Source: Nitrospirota bacterium (lineage in GTDB: Bacteria; Nitrospirota; Nitrospiria; Nitrospirales; UBA8639). Taken from it: DNA of 5,930 nt. Where the stretch lies: NCBI GenBank assembly GCA_029865515.1, contig JAOUGQ010000196.1, forward strand, positions 1 through 5,930, read 5' to 3'. Positions 1-5,758 of this stretch are shown here, one piece after another (within the stretch, counting starts at the first letter, position 1; each line of letters starts with the position of its first letter). The notes beneath the pieces were generated by a model, which was not told the DNA's origin, ran no database searches, and saw nothing but the letters and a program-made list of their open reading frames with translations. The position numbers and the translations under genes were made by a program.

Positions 1-1
1 T

Positions 2-1036
2 GACCACCTGGCCCTGGGAGAAGGTCAAAAAGGCAAAGCCGGCAGCTATGGAACCGGTGCCGATGTCCTGGAATCGTTGGCGGCTCAAGGCCATGAACTC
101 CCATCCCGCGTATTGGAATGGCGCCATTTGGAAAAGCTCCGCAGCACGTATGCCGATGCGCTCATCCATCAGATCAACCCCGACACGAATCGGATTCACA
201 CGTCCTATGCCATGGCGTCTGCGGCGACGGGAAGACTGTCATCCACTGATCCCAATCTCCAGAACATTCCCATTCGCACCGAAGAGGGCCGCAGAATCCG
301 ACGGGCCTTCGTGGCAGAACCTGGTTGCACCCTTCTGTCGCTCGATTATTCCCAGATTGAACTGCGTTTGCTCGCCCACGTGGCCGATATTCCCGTTCTC
401 AAAAAAGCCTTTTGGGAAGGCCAGGATATTCATGCCCTCACCGCCAGCCAGGTCTTCGGCATTCCATTAGAAAATATGGATTCGGGAATTCGACGAAAAG
501 CCAAGGCAATTAATTTCGGGATCATTTACGGGATCAGCCCGTTCGGATTGGCCCGTCAGTTAGGCGTGGAACAGAGTGAAGCCGCGTCCTATATTAAAAC
601 CTATTTCGAACAGTATCCAGGGATCCAGGATTACATGGAACGCACCAAACAGTTTTGCCGGCAACACGGCTACGTCCAGACCCTGTTTGGCCGCCGGTGC
701 CACGTGCCGGGCATTCATGATAAAAATCCCGCTCGACGAAATTTCTCCGAGCGGGCCGCCATTAACGCGCCTCTCCAAGGCACGGCTGCCGACATTTTAA
801 AGCGGGCCATGATCCGCGTACCCGCCGGGCTGGCACAGCATGGCTTAACGGCACAGGCCAAAATGCTGTTGACTGTCCACGACGAGTTGCTATTCGAGGT
901 GGAAGAAGCGGCTATAGATCAAACCGCTGCCGTCATCAAGCAGGTGATGGAAGCCGCCACACTCCCGGCCCTACAATTGTCTATCCCGCTCACGGTCGAA
1001 GCCGGGCATGGCCCATCATGGGACGAAGCACATTAG
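2..1036 (+). CDS. polA: DNA polymerase I, C-terminal polymerase domain (5' end outside the window)
   Basis: DNA polymerase I fills gaps in excision repair and replaces RNA primers during lagging-strand synthesis in the cytoplasm. The frame is open from base 2, so only the last 344 residues are visible; the family is usually 830-930 residues. The 5'-nuclease and 3'-5' exonuclease-like domains would lie upstream. Counting from base 2, a TGRLSS segment and an LQNIPIRT segment precede motif A (DYSQIELR, residues 115-122, catalytic Asp at base 344). Motif B, the O-helix, follows at about residues 164-177 with the expected Arg, Lys, Phe and Tyr spaced four apart (RRKAKAINFGIIYG). Motif C is VHDE (about residues 292-295, catalytic Asp at base 881). 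Phe rather than Tyr in the O-helix is the Escherichia coli-like state, which in that family disfavours dideoxynucleotides. All catalytic residues in view are intact. A small membrane-protein gene starts 35 bases after the stop, and xth lies further downstream on the same strand. Confidence 0.97.
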   Translation, partial: DHLALGEGQKGKAGSYGTGADVLESLAAQGHELPSRVLEWRHLEKLRSTYADALIHQINPDTNRIHTSYAMASAATGRLSSTDPNLQNIPIRTEEGRRIRRAFVAEPGCTLLSLDYSQIELRLLAHVADIPVLKKAFWEGQDIHALTASQVFGIPLENMDSGIRRKAKAINFGIIYGISPFGLARQLGVEQSEAASYIKTYFEQYPGIQDYMERTKQFCRQHGYVQTLFGRRCHVPGIHDKNPARRNFSERAAINAPLQGTAADILKRAMIRVPAGLAQHGLTAQAKMLLTVHDELLFEVEEAAIDQTAAVIKQVMEAATLPALQLSIPLTVEAGHGPSWDEAH

Positions 1037-1071
1037 GTGAAGAGTCTTACGAGAAAGGAAAAACACGAATA

Positions 1072-1359
1072 ATGGAGATACCAACGTATGGGGAATTATT
1101 AAAACTCGTCTGGTTTCTGGTTTGGCGACACGTGGTAATTTTGATGTTTGTCAGTATGACCATCGGGTGGGGGTTACCCGTAATTTTGAATTACACCGTG
1201 TCTGAGGACTCTCAATATCTGTTGGAAATCTGTATTTATGGCGTTTTATTCCTTGGCATTACCCCATTTATTTTGAAGACCTTGTTTCAAAAACAATTTC
1301 AAGGCTTTCAAATAATCTTCCAGCGCGACACCCACTCACCACCACTTTCCCAGTCATAA
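1072..1359 (+). CDS. Small hypothetical membrane protein, two predicted transmembrane helices
   Basis: I do not recognise this 95-residue protein. It has a short polar N-terminus, a first hydrophobic helix at about residues 12-39 interrupted by Arg19-His20 (so the membrane part is probably 21-39), and a loop with acidic Glu45-Asp46. A second helix spans about 50-68, followed by a Lys/Gln-rich amphipathic stretch and a polar C-terminus. The aromatic content (Trp14, Trp18, Trp33) suits an inner-membrane protein. I chose ATG 1072 because AAGGAA lies at 1055-1060, 11 bases upstream, which is slightly long. The in-frame ATG at 1018 lies inside polA and has no ribosome binding site. The gene sits between polA and xth on the same strand, 35 bases after one and 29 before the other, so co-transcription is plausible. 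It is more AT-rich than its neighbours. It could be a lineage-specific protein or, less likely, a chance frame; the hydrophobic pattern argues for a real gene. Confidence 0.6.
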   Translation: MEIPTYGELLKLVWFLVWRHVVILMFVSMTIGWGLPVILNYTVSEDSQYLLEICIYGVLFLGITPFILKTLFQKQFQGFQIIFQRDTHSPPLSQS

Positions 1360-1388
1360 CGTGTGATCAAGAGGCCCTTGAGACTCCC

Positions 1389-2162
1389 ATGAAAATCGCC
1401 ACCTGGAATGTGAATTCAATCAAAATGCGAATTCCCCATGTGATGGAATGGGTCAAACAGGCCATCCCGGACCTTGTCTTGCTTCAAGAACTGAAAACCA
1501 CTGAGGACCAGTTCCCCAGAATGGCGATCGAAGAGCTTGGTTATAATATGGCGATCGTCGGGCAAAAAACGTACAACGGAGTCGCGATTCTCTCGAAAGC
1601 CCCTATCGAAGTGGAACACACCGCTCTGCCTGGTGCCCCCTCCGACGAACAAGCCCGATACCTGGAAGCGGTCATAGGAAACGTCCGGGTGGCTTCAATT
1701 TATTTACCCAATGGGAATCCGGTGGGGACAGAAAAGTTTTCATATAAGCTCGCCTGGATGGATCGACTCATCACGCATGCGCAGTCACTCCTTTCCCTGG
1801 AAGAGGCGGTGGTGCTAGGGGGCGACTTTAACGTGTGCCCCACCGACCACGACGTCTACGATCCAAAGGGGTTTGCCGAGGACGCCCTCTGCCGCCCGGA
1901 GTCCCGTGCCCGTTTTCGAGCCCTCTGCCATCTCGGATACACCGATGCCCTTCGAGCCTTGCACTCCGATATAGGGCTCTACACCTATTGGGATTACCAG
2001 GCTGGCCGATGGAATCGAGACGAAGGGCTGCGCATCGATCATCTCCTGCTCTCTCCCCAGGCGGCGGATCGATTAGTCGCATCAGATGTGGATCGTGGAC
2101 CCCGCGGGATGGACAAACCTTCCGATCACACTCCCGTCTGGTGTGAACTGTCCTCCTCGTAA
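1389..2162 (+). CDS. xth: Exodeoxyribonuclease III / AP endonuclease (XthA family)
   Basis: This enzyme cleaves the backbone 5' to abasic sites and has 3'-5' exonuclease and 3'-phosphatase activity in the family. It acts in cytoplasmic base excision repair. The 257-residue length is normal for a single-domain endonuclease/exonuclease/phosphatase fold. Every expected active-site motif is present: Asn7 in ATWNVNS, Glu34 in LLQELK, NGVAILSK at 63-70, Tyr105 in IYLPNGN, Asp146 and Asn148 in GGDFNV, Asp217 in RIDHLL, and Asp246-His247 in PSDHTPVW. ATG 1389 is supported because the conserved N-terminal beta strand (MKIATWNVNS) begins there. The ribosome binding site is weak: the best candidate is AAGAGG at about 1369-1374, so translation may depend on coupling to the preceding small gene. 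Its orientation after polA fits a repair-related unit, with Pol I filling the gap that Xth opens. No frameshift or missing residue is seen. Confidence 0.96.
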   Translation: MKIATWNVNSIKMRIPHVMEWVKQAIPDLVLLQELKTTEDQFPRMAIEELGYNMAIVGQKTYNGVAILSKAPIEVEHTALPGAPSDEQARYLEAVIGNVRVASIYLPNGNPVGTEKFSYKLAWMDRLITHAQSLLSLEEAVVLGGDFNVCPTDHDVYDPKGFAEDALCRPESRARFRALCHLGYTDALRALHSDIGLYTYWDYQAGRWNRDEGLRIDHLLLSPQAADRLVASDVDRGPRGMDKPSDHTPVWCELSSS

Positions 2163-2181
2163 TCACCAGAGGCATAACAGA

Positions 2182-2364
2182 CTAACCCGCTTCACCAATT
2201 TGTGAACGCCTCAAGGAATTCTTACCACACTTTCGCGTTGCATCCCAACCGGAATCGTCCACCTTTAAGACGGTTTCTCCGGCTGTCATCAGAAAAAACT
2301 CAAGCACCCGATTGGCAAATGAGGGAAAATCTTCTATTCTGTAACCCTTTTGGCAGGTAATGCC
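2182..2364 (-). other. Possible small minus-strand reading frame between xth and the phosphohexomutase gene
   Basis: The 264-base gap between the two plus-strand genes holds an open minus-strand frame of 60 codons between stops, ending at TAG 2184-2182. It reads in protein-like fashion, including the segment FANRVLEFFLMTAGETVLKV and a Gly-Trp-Asp downstream. Possible starts are GTG 2307, ATG 2289 (35 residues) or a rare ATT 2361 with AGGA-like bases upstream; none has a convincing Shine-Dalgarno sequence. It could be a short uncharacterised gene, the degraded 3' end of a lost gene, or chance. I recognise no family. The rest of the gap holds nothing clear apart from a TTGACT box at 2377-2382 without a good -10 partner. 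Confidence 0.2.
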
Positions 2365-2426
2365 CTAAATCCTATATTGACTGTTTTTGCTGAAAAATTC
2401 CTTCTCGATTTCGAGCTTCATCGAAC

Positions 2427-3854
2427 ATGGACTCCATAAAATTCGGGACTTCAGGGTGGCGGGCCATTGTGGCCGAAGATTTTACGGTCCGGAACATCCG
2501 GATCGTGTGCCAGGGTATTGCGCAATATCTGCGACAACAGAAGCTGGGGCAGCAAGGCATCCTGATCGGCTACGACGCACGCTTTTTAGGTGAGCATTTT
2601 GCCAAAGTGGCCGCGGAAGTCATGGCGGCCCATGGTATCCCTTGTCTCATTTGTGATCGGGATACACCGACGCCGACCATCTCCTACCATGTGATTAGTC
2701 GCAAGCTGGGAGGCGGCATTAACATCTCCGCCAGCCACAATCCTCCTGAATGGAACGGGATCAAATTTACACCGGATTGGGGAGGGTCGGCGCTGCCTGA
2801 AACCACCAAAGCCATTGAGCTGCGCATCCTTCCCCTCTTGCACGGGGAATACATCAAATGGTTTCCCTGGGAACGCGCCAAAAACGAAGGGATGGTGCGC
2901 TATTTCGATCCGCAACCCGACTATCTCAAAGCCCTGGAACAGCATGTGGATCGCGACCGCATTCGGAACGGCCGGATTCGGGTCATTTTTGATCCCCTGT
3001 TTGGAACCACCAGAAACTATCTGGACGAATTTCTTCGGCAGGCCGGTGCAAAAATGGCCGTCTTGCATCATTGGCGGGATCCCTACTTTGGAGGTTTTCG
3101 ACCGGAACCGAACGACGAGACCCTTCAGGACCTGAAGGAAACCGTTCACCGCGAAGGCGCACATCTCGGACTTGCCACCGACGGAGACGGAGCCCGATTT
3201 GGAATCGTGGATGCCGACGGCACCTTTATTCAAGCCAACTATATCCTGGCTGTGTTGTTGGATTATCTTATTCGCAGTCGTCAATGGACCGGGGGAGTCG
3301 CACGCTCGGTGGCCACCACCCATCTCATTGATGCGGTGGCAGCACACCATGGATTGACGGTCCACGAGACCCCCGTCGGATTCAAATATATTGGCGAATT
3401 ACTCGCGAAGGGGGAAGTCGTCTTTGGCGGGGAGGAAAGCGCCGGCATGTCTATCAAGGGCCACGTGCCGGAAAAGGACGGCATCTTGGCCGGGGCGCTT
3501 GTGGCCGAGATGGTGGCATTTACCGGTCAGACCATTCAGGAGTTATTGAAAGATCTGTTTGAACGGGTCGGGGCCGCCTTCACAACACGACAAGATCTGA
3601 CAACCACCGAACACATCCGTGCACAGGTCAAACAGGTGCTTGAGCAACCTCCTTCCACGTTTGCAGGAGTGGAGATCATCCATGTGAATAAACTGGATGG
3701 TTGTAAACTCTTGCTGCCTGATGGCGGGTGGTATCTTATCCGACTCTCTGGAACCGAACCCACCGTCCGATGCTACGGCGAAGCCAAGACCCCTGAGCGA
3801 CTCGCCGAGATCATGAAAGCCGGCAGGGAACTGCTCCATATTCCACCGATTTAA
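2427..3854 (+). CDS. Phosphoglucomutase/phosphomannomutase family protein (alpha-D-phosphohexomutase)
   Basis: Members interconvert 1- and 6-phosphorylated sugars (glucose, mannose or glucosamine) through a phosphoserine enzyme and feed glycogen, cell-envelope and polysaccharide synthesis. The 475-residue length suits the four-domain family. The N-terminus carries KFGTSGWRA (residues 5-13). The catalytic loop is SASHNPPEWNG (101-111) with Ser103 as the phosphate carrier. The metal loop is TDGDGAR (251-257), the sugar-binding loop GGEESAG (334-340), and the phosphate-binding loop RLSGTEPTVR (439-448). The metal loop usually reads DGDADR with three Asp ligands; here the third is Ala256, which is unusual. 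Substrate cannot be assigned; the NPPEWNGIKF form resembles the general PGM/PMM class more than GlmM. ATG 2427 is fixed by the conserved N-terminus, but no good Shine-Dalgarno sequence precedes it. It appears to stand alone, with a repeat copy starting just after its stop. Confidence 0.93.
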   Translation: MDSIKFGTSGWRAIVAEDFTVRNIRIVCQGIAQYLRQQKLGQQGILIGYDARFLGEHFAKVAAEVMAAHGIPCLICDRDTPTPTISYHVISRKLGGGINISASHNPPEWNGIKFTPDWGGSALPETTKAIELRILPLLHGEYIKWFPWERAKNEGMVRYFDPQPDYLKALEQHVDRDRIRNGRIRVIFDPLFGTTRNYLDEFLRQAGAKMAVLHHWRDPYFGGFRPEPNDETLQDLKETVHREGAHLGLATDGDGARFGIVDADGTFIQANYILAVLLDYLIRSRQWTGGVARSVATTHLIDAVAAHHGLTVHETPVGFKYIGELLAKGEVVFGGEESAGMSIKGHVPEKDGILAGALVAEMVAFTGQTIQELLKDLFERVGAAFTTRQDLTTTEHIRAQVKQVLEQPPSTFAGVEIIHVNKLDGCKLLLPDGGWYLIRLSGTEPTVRCYGEAKTPERLAEIMKAGRELLHIPPI

Positions 3855-3856
3855 GC

Positions 3857-4028
3857 GACTGTTGAAAAAGCATGTCCCTAAAGGTTCGCCGGCAGCATTC
3901 TCTGGTCGGTGAAAATCGTCAGGTGAGGAAAAAGAACTCAGCGTGCGCCTCTTTCCCCCCTCACTCCTGACGCCTCACATCTTACTCCTCACAATATTTT
4001 CAGCCTGGACGGTCTTTTTGAACGGCCC
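3857..4028. repeat. Degenerate dispersed repeat, copy A
   Basis: This starts three bases after the phosphohexomutase stop with GACTGTTGAAAAAG (3857-3870) and ends near GGACGGTCTTTTTGAACGG (4007-4025), so the ends are roughly inverted. Inside is an imperfect hairpin: CGTCAGGTGAGG (3917-3928) pairs with CCTCACTCCTGACG (3959-3972) with a two-base bulge, and AAAGA (3931-3935) can pair further with TCTTT (3950-3954). Near the right end, CTTACTCCTCAC (3981-3992) closely matches CTTGCTCCTCAC in copy C. There is no T-tract, so the hairpin does not look like a terminator. No transposase is present. From 4029 to 4150 I see no gene or clear signal. Confidence 0.6.
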
Positions 4029-4149
4029 ATGGCTGGAACCTCAAATGAACCGATCGTGACAAGGCAAGTCCACAAAATAAAGCCAGTTTTTGGGGAGAAT
4101 CCAACAAAATTGAGGATTTGATGAAGACCCAGAACAGGAGAAGAGGAAA

Positions 4150-4184
4150 AGACAGGAGCGGGTGGACAGAACGTCCACCCGCTC
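4150..4184 (-). terminator. Intrinsic terminator of the hibernation-factor gene
   Basis: A perfect 12-base-pair GC-rich stem, GAGCGGGTGGAC (4156-4167) and GTCCACCCGCTC (4173-4184), encloses a five-base loop. Read on the minus strand, it follows the stop of the hibernation-factor gene by 34 bases and is followed by the pyrimidine-rich tract CTGTCTTTTCCTCTTC. The plus strand has no T-run after the stem, so it should act mainly on minus-strand transcripts. Confidence 0.8.
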
Positions 4185-4218
4185 ATCTATAGAGTAGAGC
4201 CCTGATTGTGACTTTGCT

Positions 4219-4596
4219 TCAGACAGCGGTAAGCGCGATAACTTTTTCGGCTTTTTTGGCTAGGGCCTTGGCATTCCTGGCTAGGCGCTTTTCTTCGATT
4301 TTCTCCAGTTCGTGCTCCATCGCCTGAAAGGCTGCACGAATGGCTTCTTCAAAGGTTTTTGATTCTTTTCTAGCTGTAACGGTTCGACGCCGTGGGAGAG
4401 TCACCACGATCAGCGCTTCCGCGTTATCGGCGCCTTTCTTATGGTGGGCATTCTTGGTGAGCGTCACACGGGCATGAATAATGCGAATGGTATCCGTTTG
4501 CAACGCCTCAGTCCGTCGCTCAATTTCCGCTTTCCAGCGAGGAGTCATGCCAACGTTCCGGCTTTCAACTTTTAAATCCAGCGTTTGTTCAGCCAT
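4219..4596 (-). CDS. hpf: HPF/RaiA-family ribosome hibernation factor, short form
   Basis: Family members (S30EA / sigma-54 modulation type) bind the 30S decoding region in the cytoplasm and keep idle ribosomes stored or inactive under starvation or stress. The 125-residue protein shows the expected beta-alpha-beta-beta-beta-alpha layout: a first strand LDLKVESRN (6-14), an amphipathic helix about 20-32, strands about 38-47 and 61-75, and a second helix about 82-105. The segment KNAHHKKGADNAE (48-60) corresponds to the basic loop of one subfamily. The C-terminal extension of long-form HPF is absent; instead there is a Lys/Ala-rich helical tail (106-120). I chose ATG 4596 because AAGGAG (4607-4602) lies five bases upstream; an in-frame GTG at 4602 overlaps that site and is unlikely. 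The gene stands alone between two repeat copies and ends in a strong terminator. The symbol is at family level; hpf versus raiA/yfiA cannot be settled here. Confidence 0.88.
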   Translation of the reverse strand: MAEQTLDLKVESRNVGMTPRWKAEIERRTEALQTDTIRIIHARVTLTKNAHHKKGADNAEALIVVTLPRRRTVTARKESKTFEEAIRAAFQAMEHELEKIEEKRLARNAKALAKKAEKVIALTAV

Positions 4597-4601
4597 AGAC
4601 A

Positions 4602-4607
4602 CTCCTT
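4602..4607 (-). promoter_or_regulatory. Shine-Dalgarno site of hpf
   Basis: AAGGAG on the minus strand lies five bases before ATG 4596. It decides the start in favour of ATG 4596 over the in-frame GTG at 4602, which would overlap the site. Confidence 0.85.
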
Positions 4608-4636
4608 CTTTCGCAAGTCGTTGAATCTGTTAGGTT

Positions 4637-4785
4637 CTGTTGAAAAAAGCCGCCAGCGGCGTTCTCGCCAGTTTTTCCGTGCTCACGTACTAAGCGTACG
4701 CTCCGCGCGTAAAATAAGGGAAGTCCCCTGCGGGATACGCTAAACCATTTGCGGCCTTCCTGGACGGACTTTTTTGAACCGACCA
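4637..4785. repeat. Degenerate dispersed repeat, copy B
   Basis: This lies upstream of hpf. It begins with CTGTTGAAAAAAGCC (4637-4651), continues with GCCAGCGGCGTTCTCGCC, and ends with GGACGGACTTTTTTGAACC (4762-4780). The ends match copy A. Inside, CGTAC (4686-4690) and GTACG (4696-4700) form a small inverted repeat with a five-base loop. There is no coding frame. Because it occupies most of the hpf upstream region, the hpf promoter should lie either within it or in the roughly 30 bases between it and the start codon. I see no convincing -35/-10 pair there. Confidence 0.65.
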
Positions 4786-4792
4786 GGAGCCT

Positions 4793-4826
4793 TTGACAAG
4801 AAATCTCATCCTGGGCAAATTTGCCC
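4793..4826 (+). promoter_or_regulatory. Possible promoter box with overlapping palindromic operator
   Basis: TTGACA at 4793-4798 is a perfect -35 consensus. Seventeen bases later, CAAATT (4816-4821) matches the -10 consensus at only three of six positions. The -10 position falls inside a perfect 14-base palindrome, GGGCAAATTTGCCC (4813-4826), which could be a binding site for a dimeric regulator. The next plus-strand gene is msrB, about 240 bases further on, so the leader would be long. No regulator can be named. Confidence 0.3.
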
Positions 4827-5054
4827 TTGAAAATCTTTATTATTTAACACGTCCTGTTACGATCACGAACACCGTTCGGCTATCCAAAAATCCTAAACAA
4901 ACGATCCTGTTCTTTCCATTTTCTACAGTGTAAAAATTTCTCTCCGTTCAGTCAAAGGCTTAATCACCCAAGCTGTAACTTTTTCTGTGTCCTCTAGACT
5001 GGTAGAGTATAAAAAGACTGGGCTGAACCAGGAGGGCACCCTGTCTCCGAAAAA
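4827..5054 (+). other. AT-rich non-coding leader upstream of msrB
   Basis: I find no gene or recognisable riboswitch here. Small features are an inverted repeat CGAAC/GTTCG (4866-4870 and 4874-4878) and TATAAA at 5008-5013, which could be a -10 element about 55 bases before the msrB start. No good -35 lies 16-18 bases upstream of it; the candidates are CTGTGT-like. The true msrB promoter is therefore undecided between this and the TTGACA box at 4793. Confidence 0.35.
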
Positions 5055-5060
5055 AGGAGG
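5055..5060 (+). promoter_or_regulatory. Shine-Dalgarno site for the full-length MsrB start
   Basis: AGGAGG lies eight bases before ATG 5069, an ideal distance, and only three bases before an out-of-frame ATG at 5064. It supports 5069 as the start that gives the complete twin-arginine signal peptide. Confidence 0.8.
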
Positions 5061-5068
5061 GTTATGAT

Positions 5069-5575
5069 ATGTCTATCAATAGGAGGAATCTTATGAAAGT
5101 CGGCATGGCATTGGGTTTCGGAGTCCTGGCCAAATCCCTGGGCGTGTCATTGGCCGCTCCCAATCCAACAGGGGGAGAGGACATCACGAAAATCACCAAA
5201 ACTGATGATGAATGGAAGGCGCTTTTAACCCCCATGCAATATCGGGTGCTACGCCATGAAGACACGGAACCGCCCTTTACCAATGAATATCACCAAAGCA
5301 AAGCGAAAGGCATCTACCAATGCGCGGGATGCGCGTTGCCGCTCTTTTCTTCTGACACAAAATTCGACAGCGGAACCGGCTGGCCCAGCTTTTGGCAACC
5401 GATTTCAGAGAAGGTCATTGAGACCCGAACCGATTGGAAATTAATTTACCCCCGCACCGAAGTGCATTGCGCCCGATGCGGCGGTCATCAGGGGCACCTG
5501 TTTGATGACGGACCTCCTCCGACCGGGTTGCGATATTGCATTAATTCGGCTGCGTTGAAATTCATTCCGGCGTAA
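5069..5575 (+). CDS. msrB: Peptide-methionine (R)-S-oxide reductase MsrB with probable Tat signal peptide
   Basis: MsrB reduces the R epimer of methionine sulfoxide in proteins and repairs oxidative damage. The 168-residue protein carries an N-terminal export signal: NRRNLMK (4-10) matches a twin-arginine motif, followed by a hydrophobic stretch about 11-30 ending in Ala-Ala. This suggests Tat export to the periplasm. The MsrB domain runs from about residue 46 to the end. It shows two zinc CxxC pairs (Cys85/Cys88 and Cys134/Cys137), the GTGWPSFW motif (102-109), GGHQGHLFDDG (138-148) and the catalytic Cys157 in RYCINSAAL. ATG 5069 has AGGAGG eight bases upstream. A second in-frame ATG at 5093 has its own AGGAGG six bases upstream, formed by the two Arg codons, and would give a protein without the Arg pair. 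The gene is flanked by non-coding DNA and a repeat and appears monocistronic. An electron donor for an exported MsrB is not encoded in the window. Confidence 0.95.
   Translation: MSINRRNLMKVGMALGFGVLAKSLGVSLAAPNPTGGEDITKITKTDDEWKALLTPMQYRVLRHEDTEPPFTNEYHQSKAKGIYQCAGCALPLFSSDTKFDSGTGWPSFWQPISEKVIETRTDWKLIYPRTEVHCARCGGHQGHLFDDGPPPTGLRYCINSAALKFIPA
5081..5086 (+). promoter_or_regulatory. Internal Shine-Dalgarno site inside msrB (AGG AGG Arg codons)
   Basis: AGGAGG at 5081-5086 is read in frame as Arg5-Arg6 of the Tat motif and stands six bases before an in-frame ATG at 5093. It is as good a ribosome binding site as the upstream one. Whether it is used cannot be seen from the sequence. Confidence 0.5.
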
Positions 5576-5576
5576 C

Positions 5577-5735
5577 GAACATGGGAAAAGGCCACAAAAG
5601 GCGTTCTCCAAACCGGTAAATATTAAGAAGGGAAAAGGACGTTGATTGCAGAAGGACACTCTGAATGTGTTGCCTTTTGTTGTTTGACTCTTTCATTCTT
5701 GCTCCTCACGATCTTGGGACGCGCTTTTTGAACAT
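5577..5735. repeat. Degenerate dispersed repeat, copy C
   Basis: This follows the msrB stop directly. The left end, ATGGGAAAAGGCC with GGCGTTCTCC at 5600-5609, matches the left end of copy B with substitutions. The right part, CTTGCTCCTCACGATCTT and then GGGACGCGCTTTTTGAAC (5716-5733), matches the right part of copy A. It is the most diverged of the three, and no coding frame of note lies inside it. Confidence 0.5.
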
Positions 5736-5758
5736 GCTGTTGGGTTCGAAGATGAAGC

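Noticed and set aside
1018..1071. Earlier ATG for the small membrane protein, overlapping the polA end
   Set aside because: No ribosome binding site precedes it and the added residues are polar read-through of polA sequence; ATG 1072 has AAGGAA upstream.
1828..2175. A 115-codon minus-strand frame opposite the 3' half of xth
   Set aside because: Arg/Pro-rich composition typical of an antisense shadow, with no motif; the plus-strand frame carries conserved Xth active-site residues throughout.
2377..2405. TTGACT as a promoter for the phosphohexomutase gene
   Set aside because: No acceptable -10 hexamer occurs 15-19 bases downstream, so a single -35-like hexamer is not enough.
2586..3365. A 259-codon minus-strand open frame opposite the phosphohexomutase gene
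   Set aside because: It lies wholly antisense to a gene with all family motifs, has no recognisable domain, and is explained by codon bias of the real gene.
3989..4186. A 65-codon minus-strand frame after hpf
   Set aside because: Its start lies just outside the hpf terminator stem and its end lies in repeat copy A; there is no ribosome binding site or family resemblance.
4597..4602. GTG start two codons upstream for hpf
   Set aside because: It overlaps the AAGGAG site, which is ideally placed for ATG 4596.
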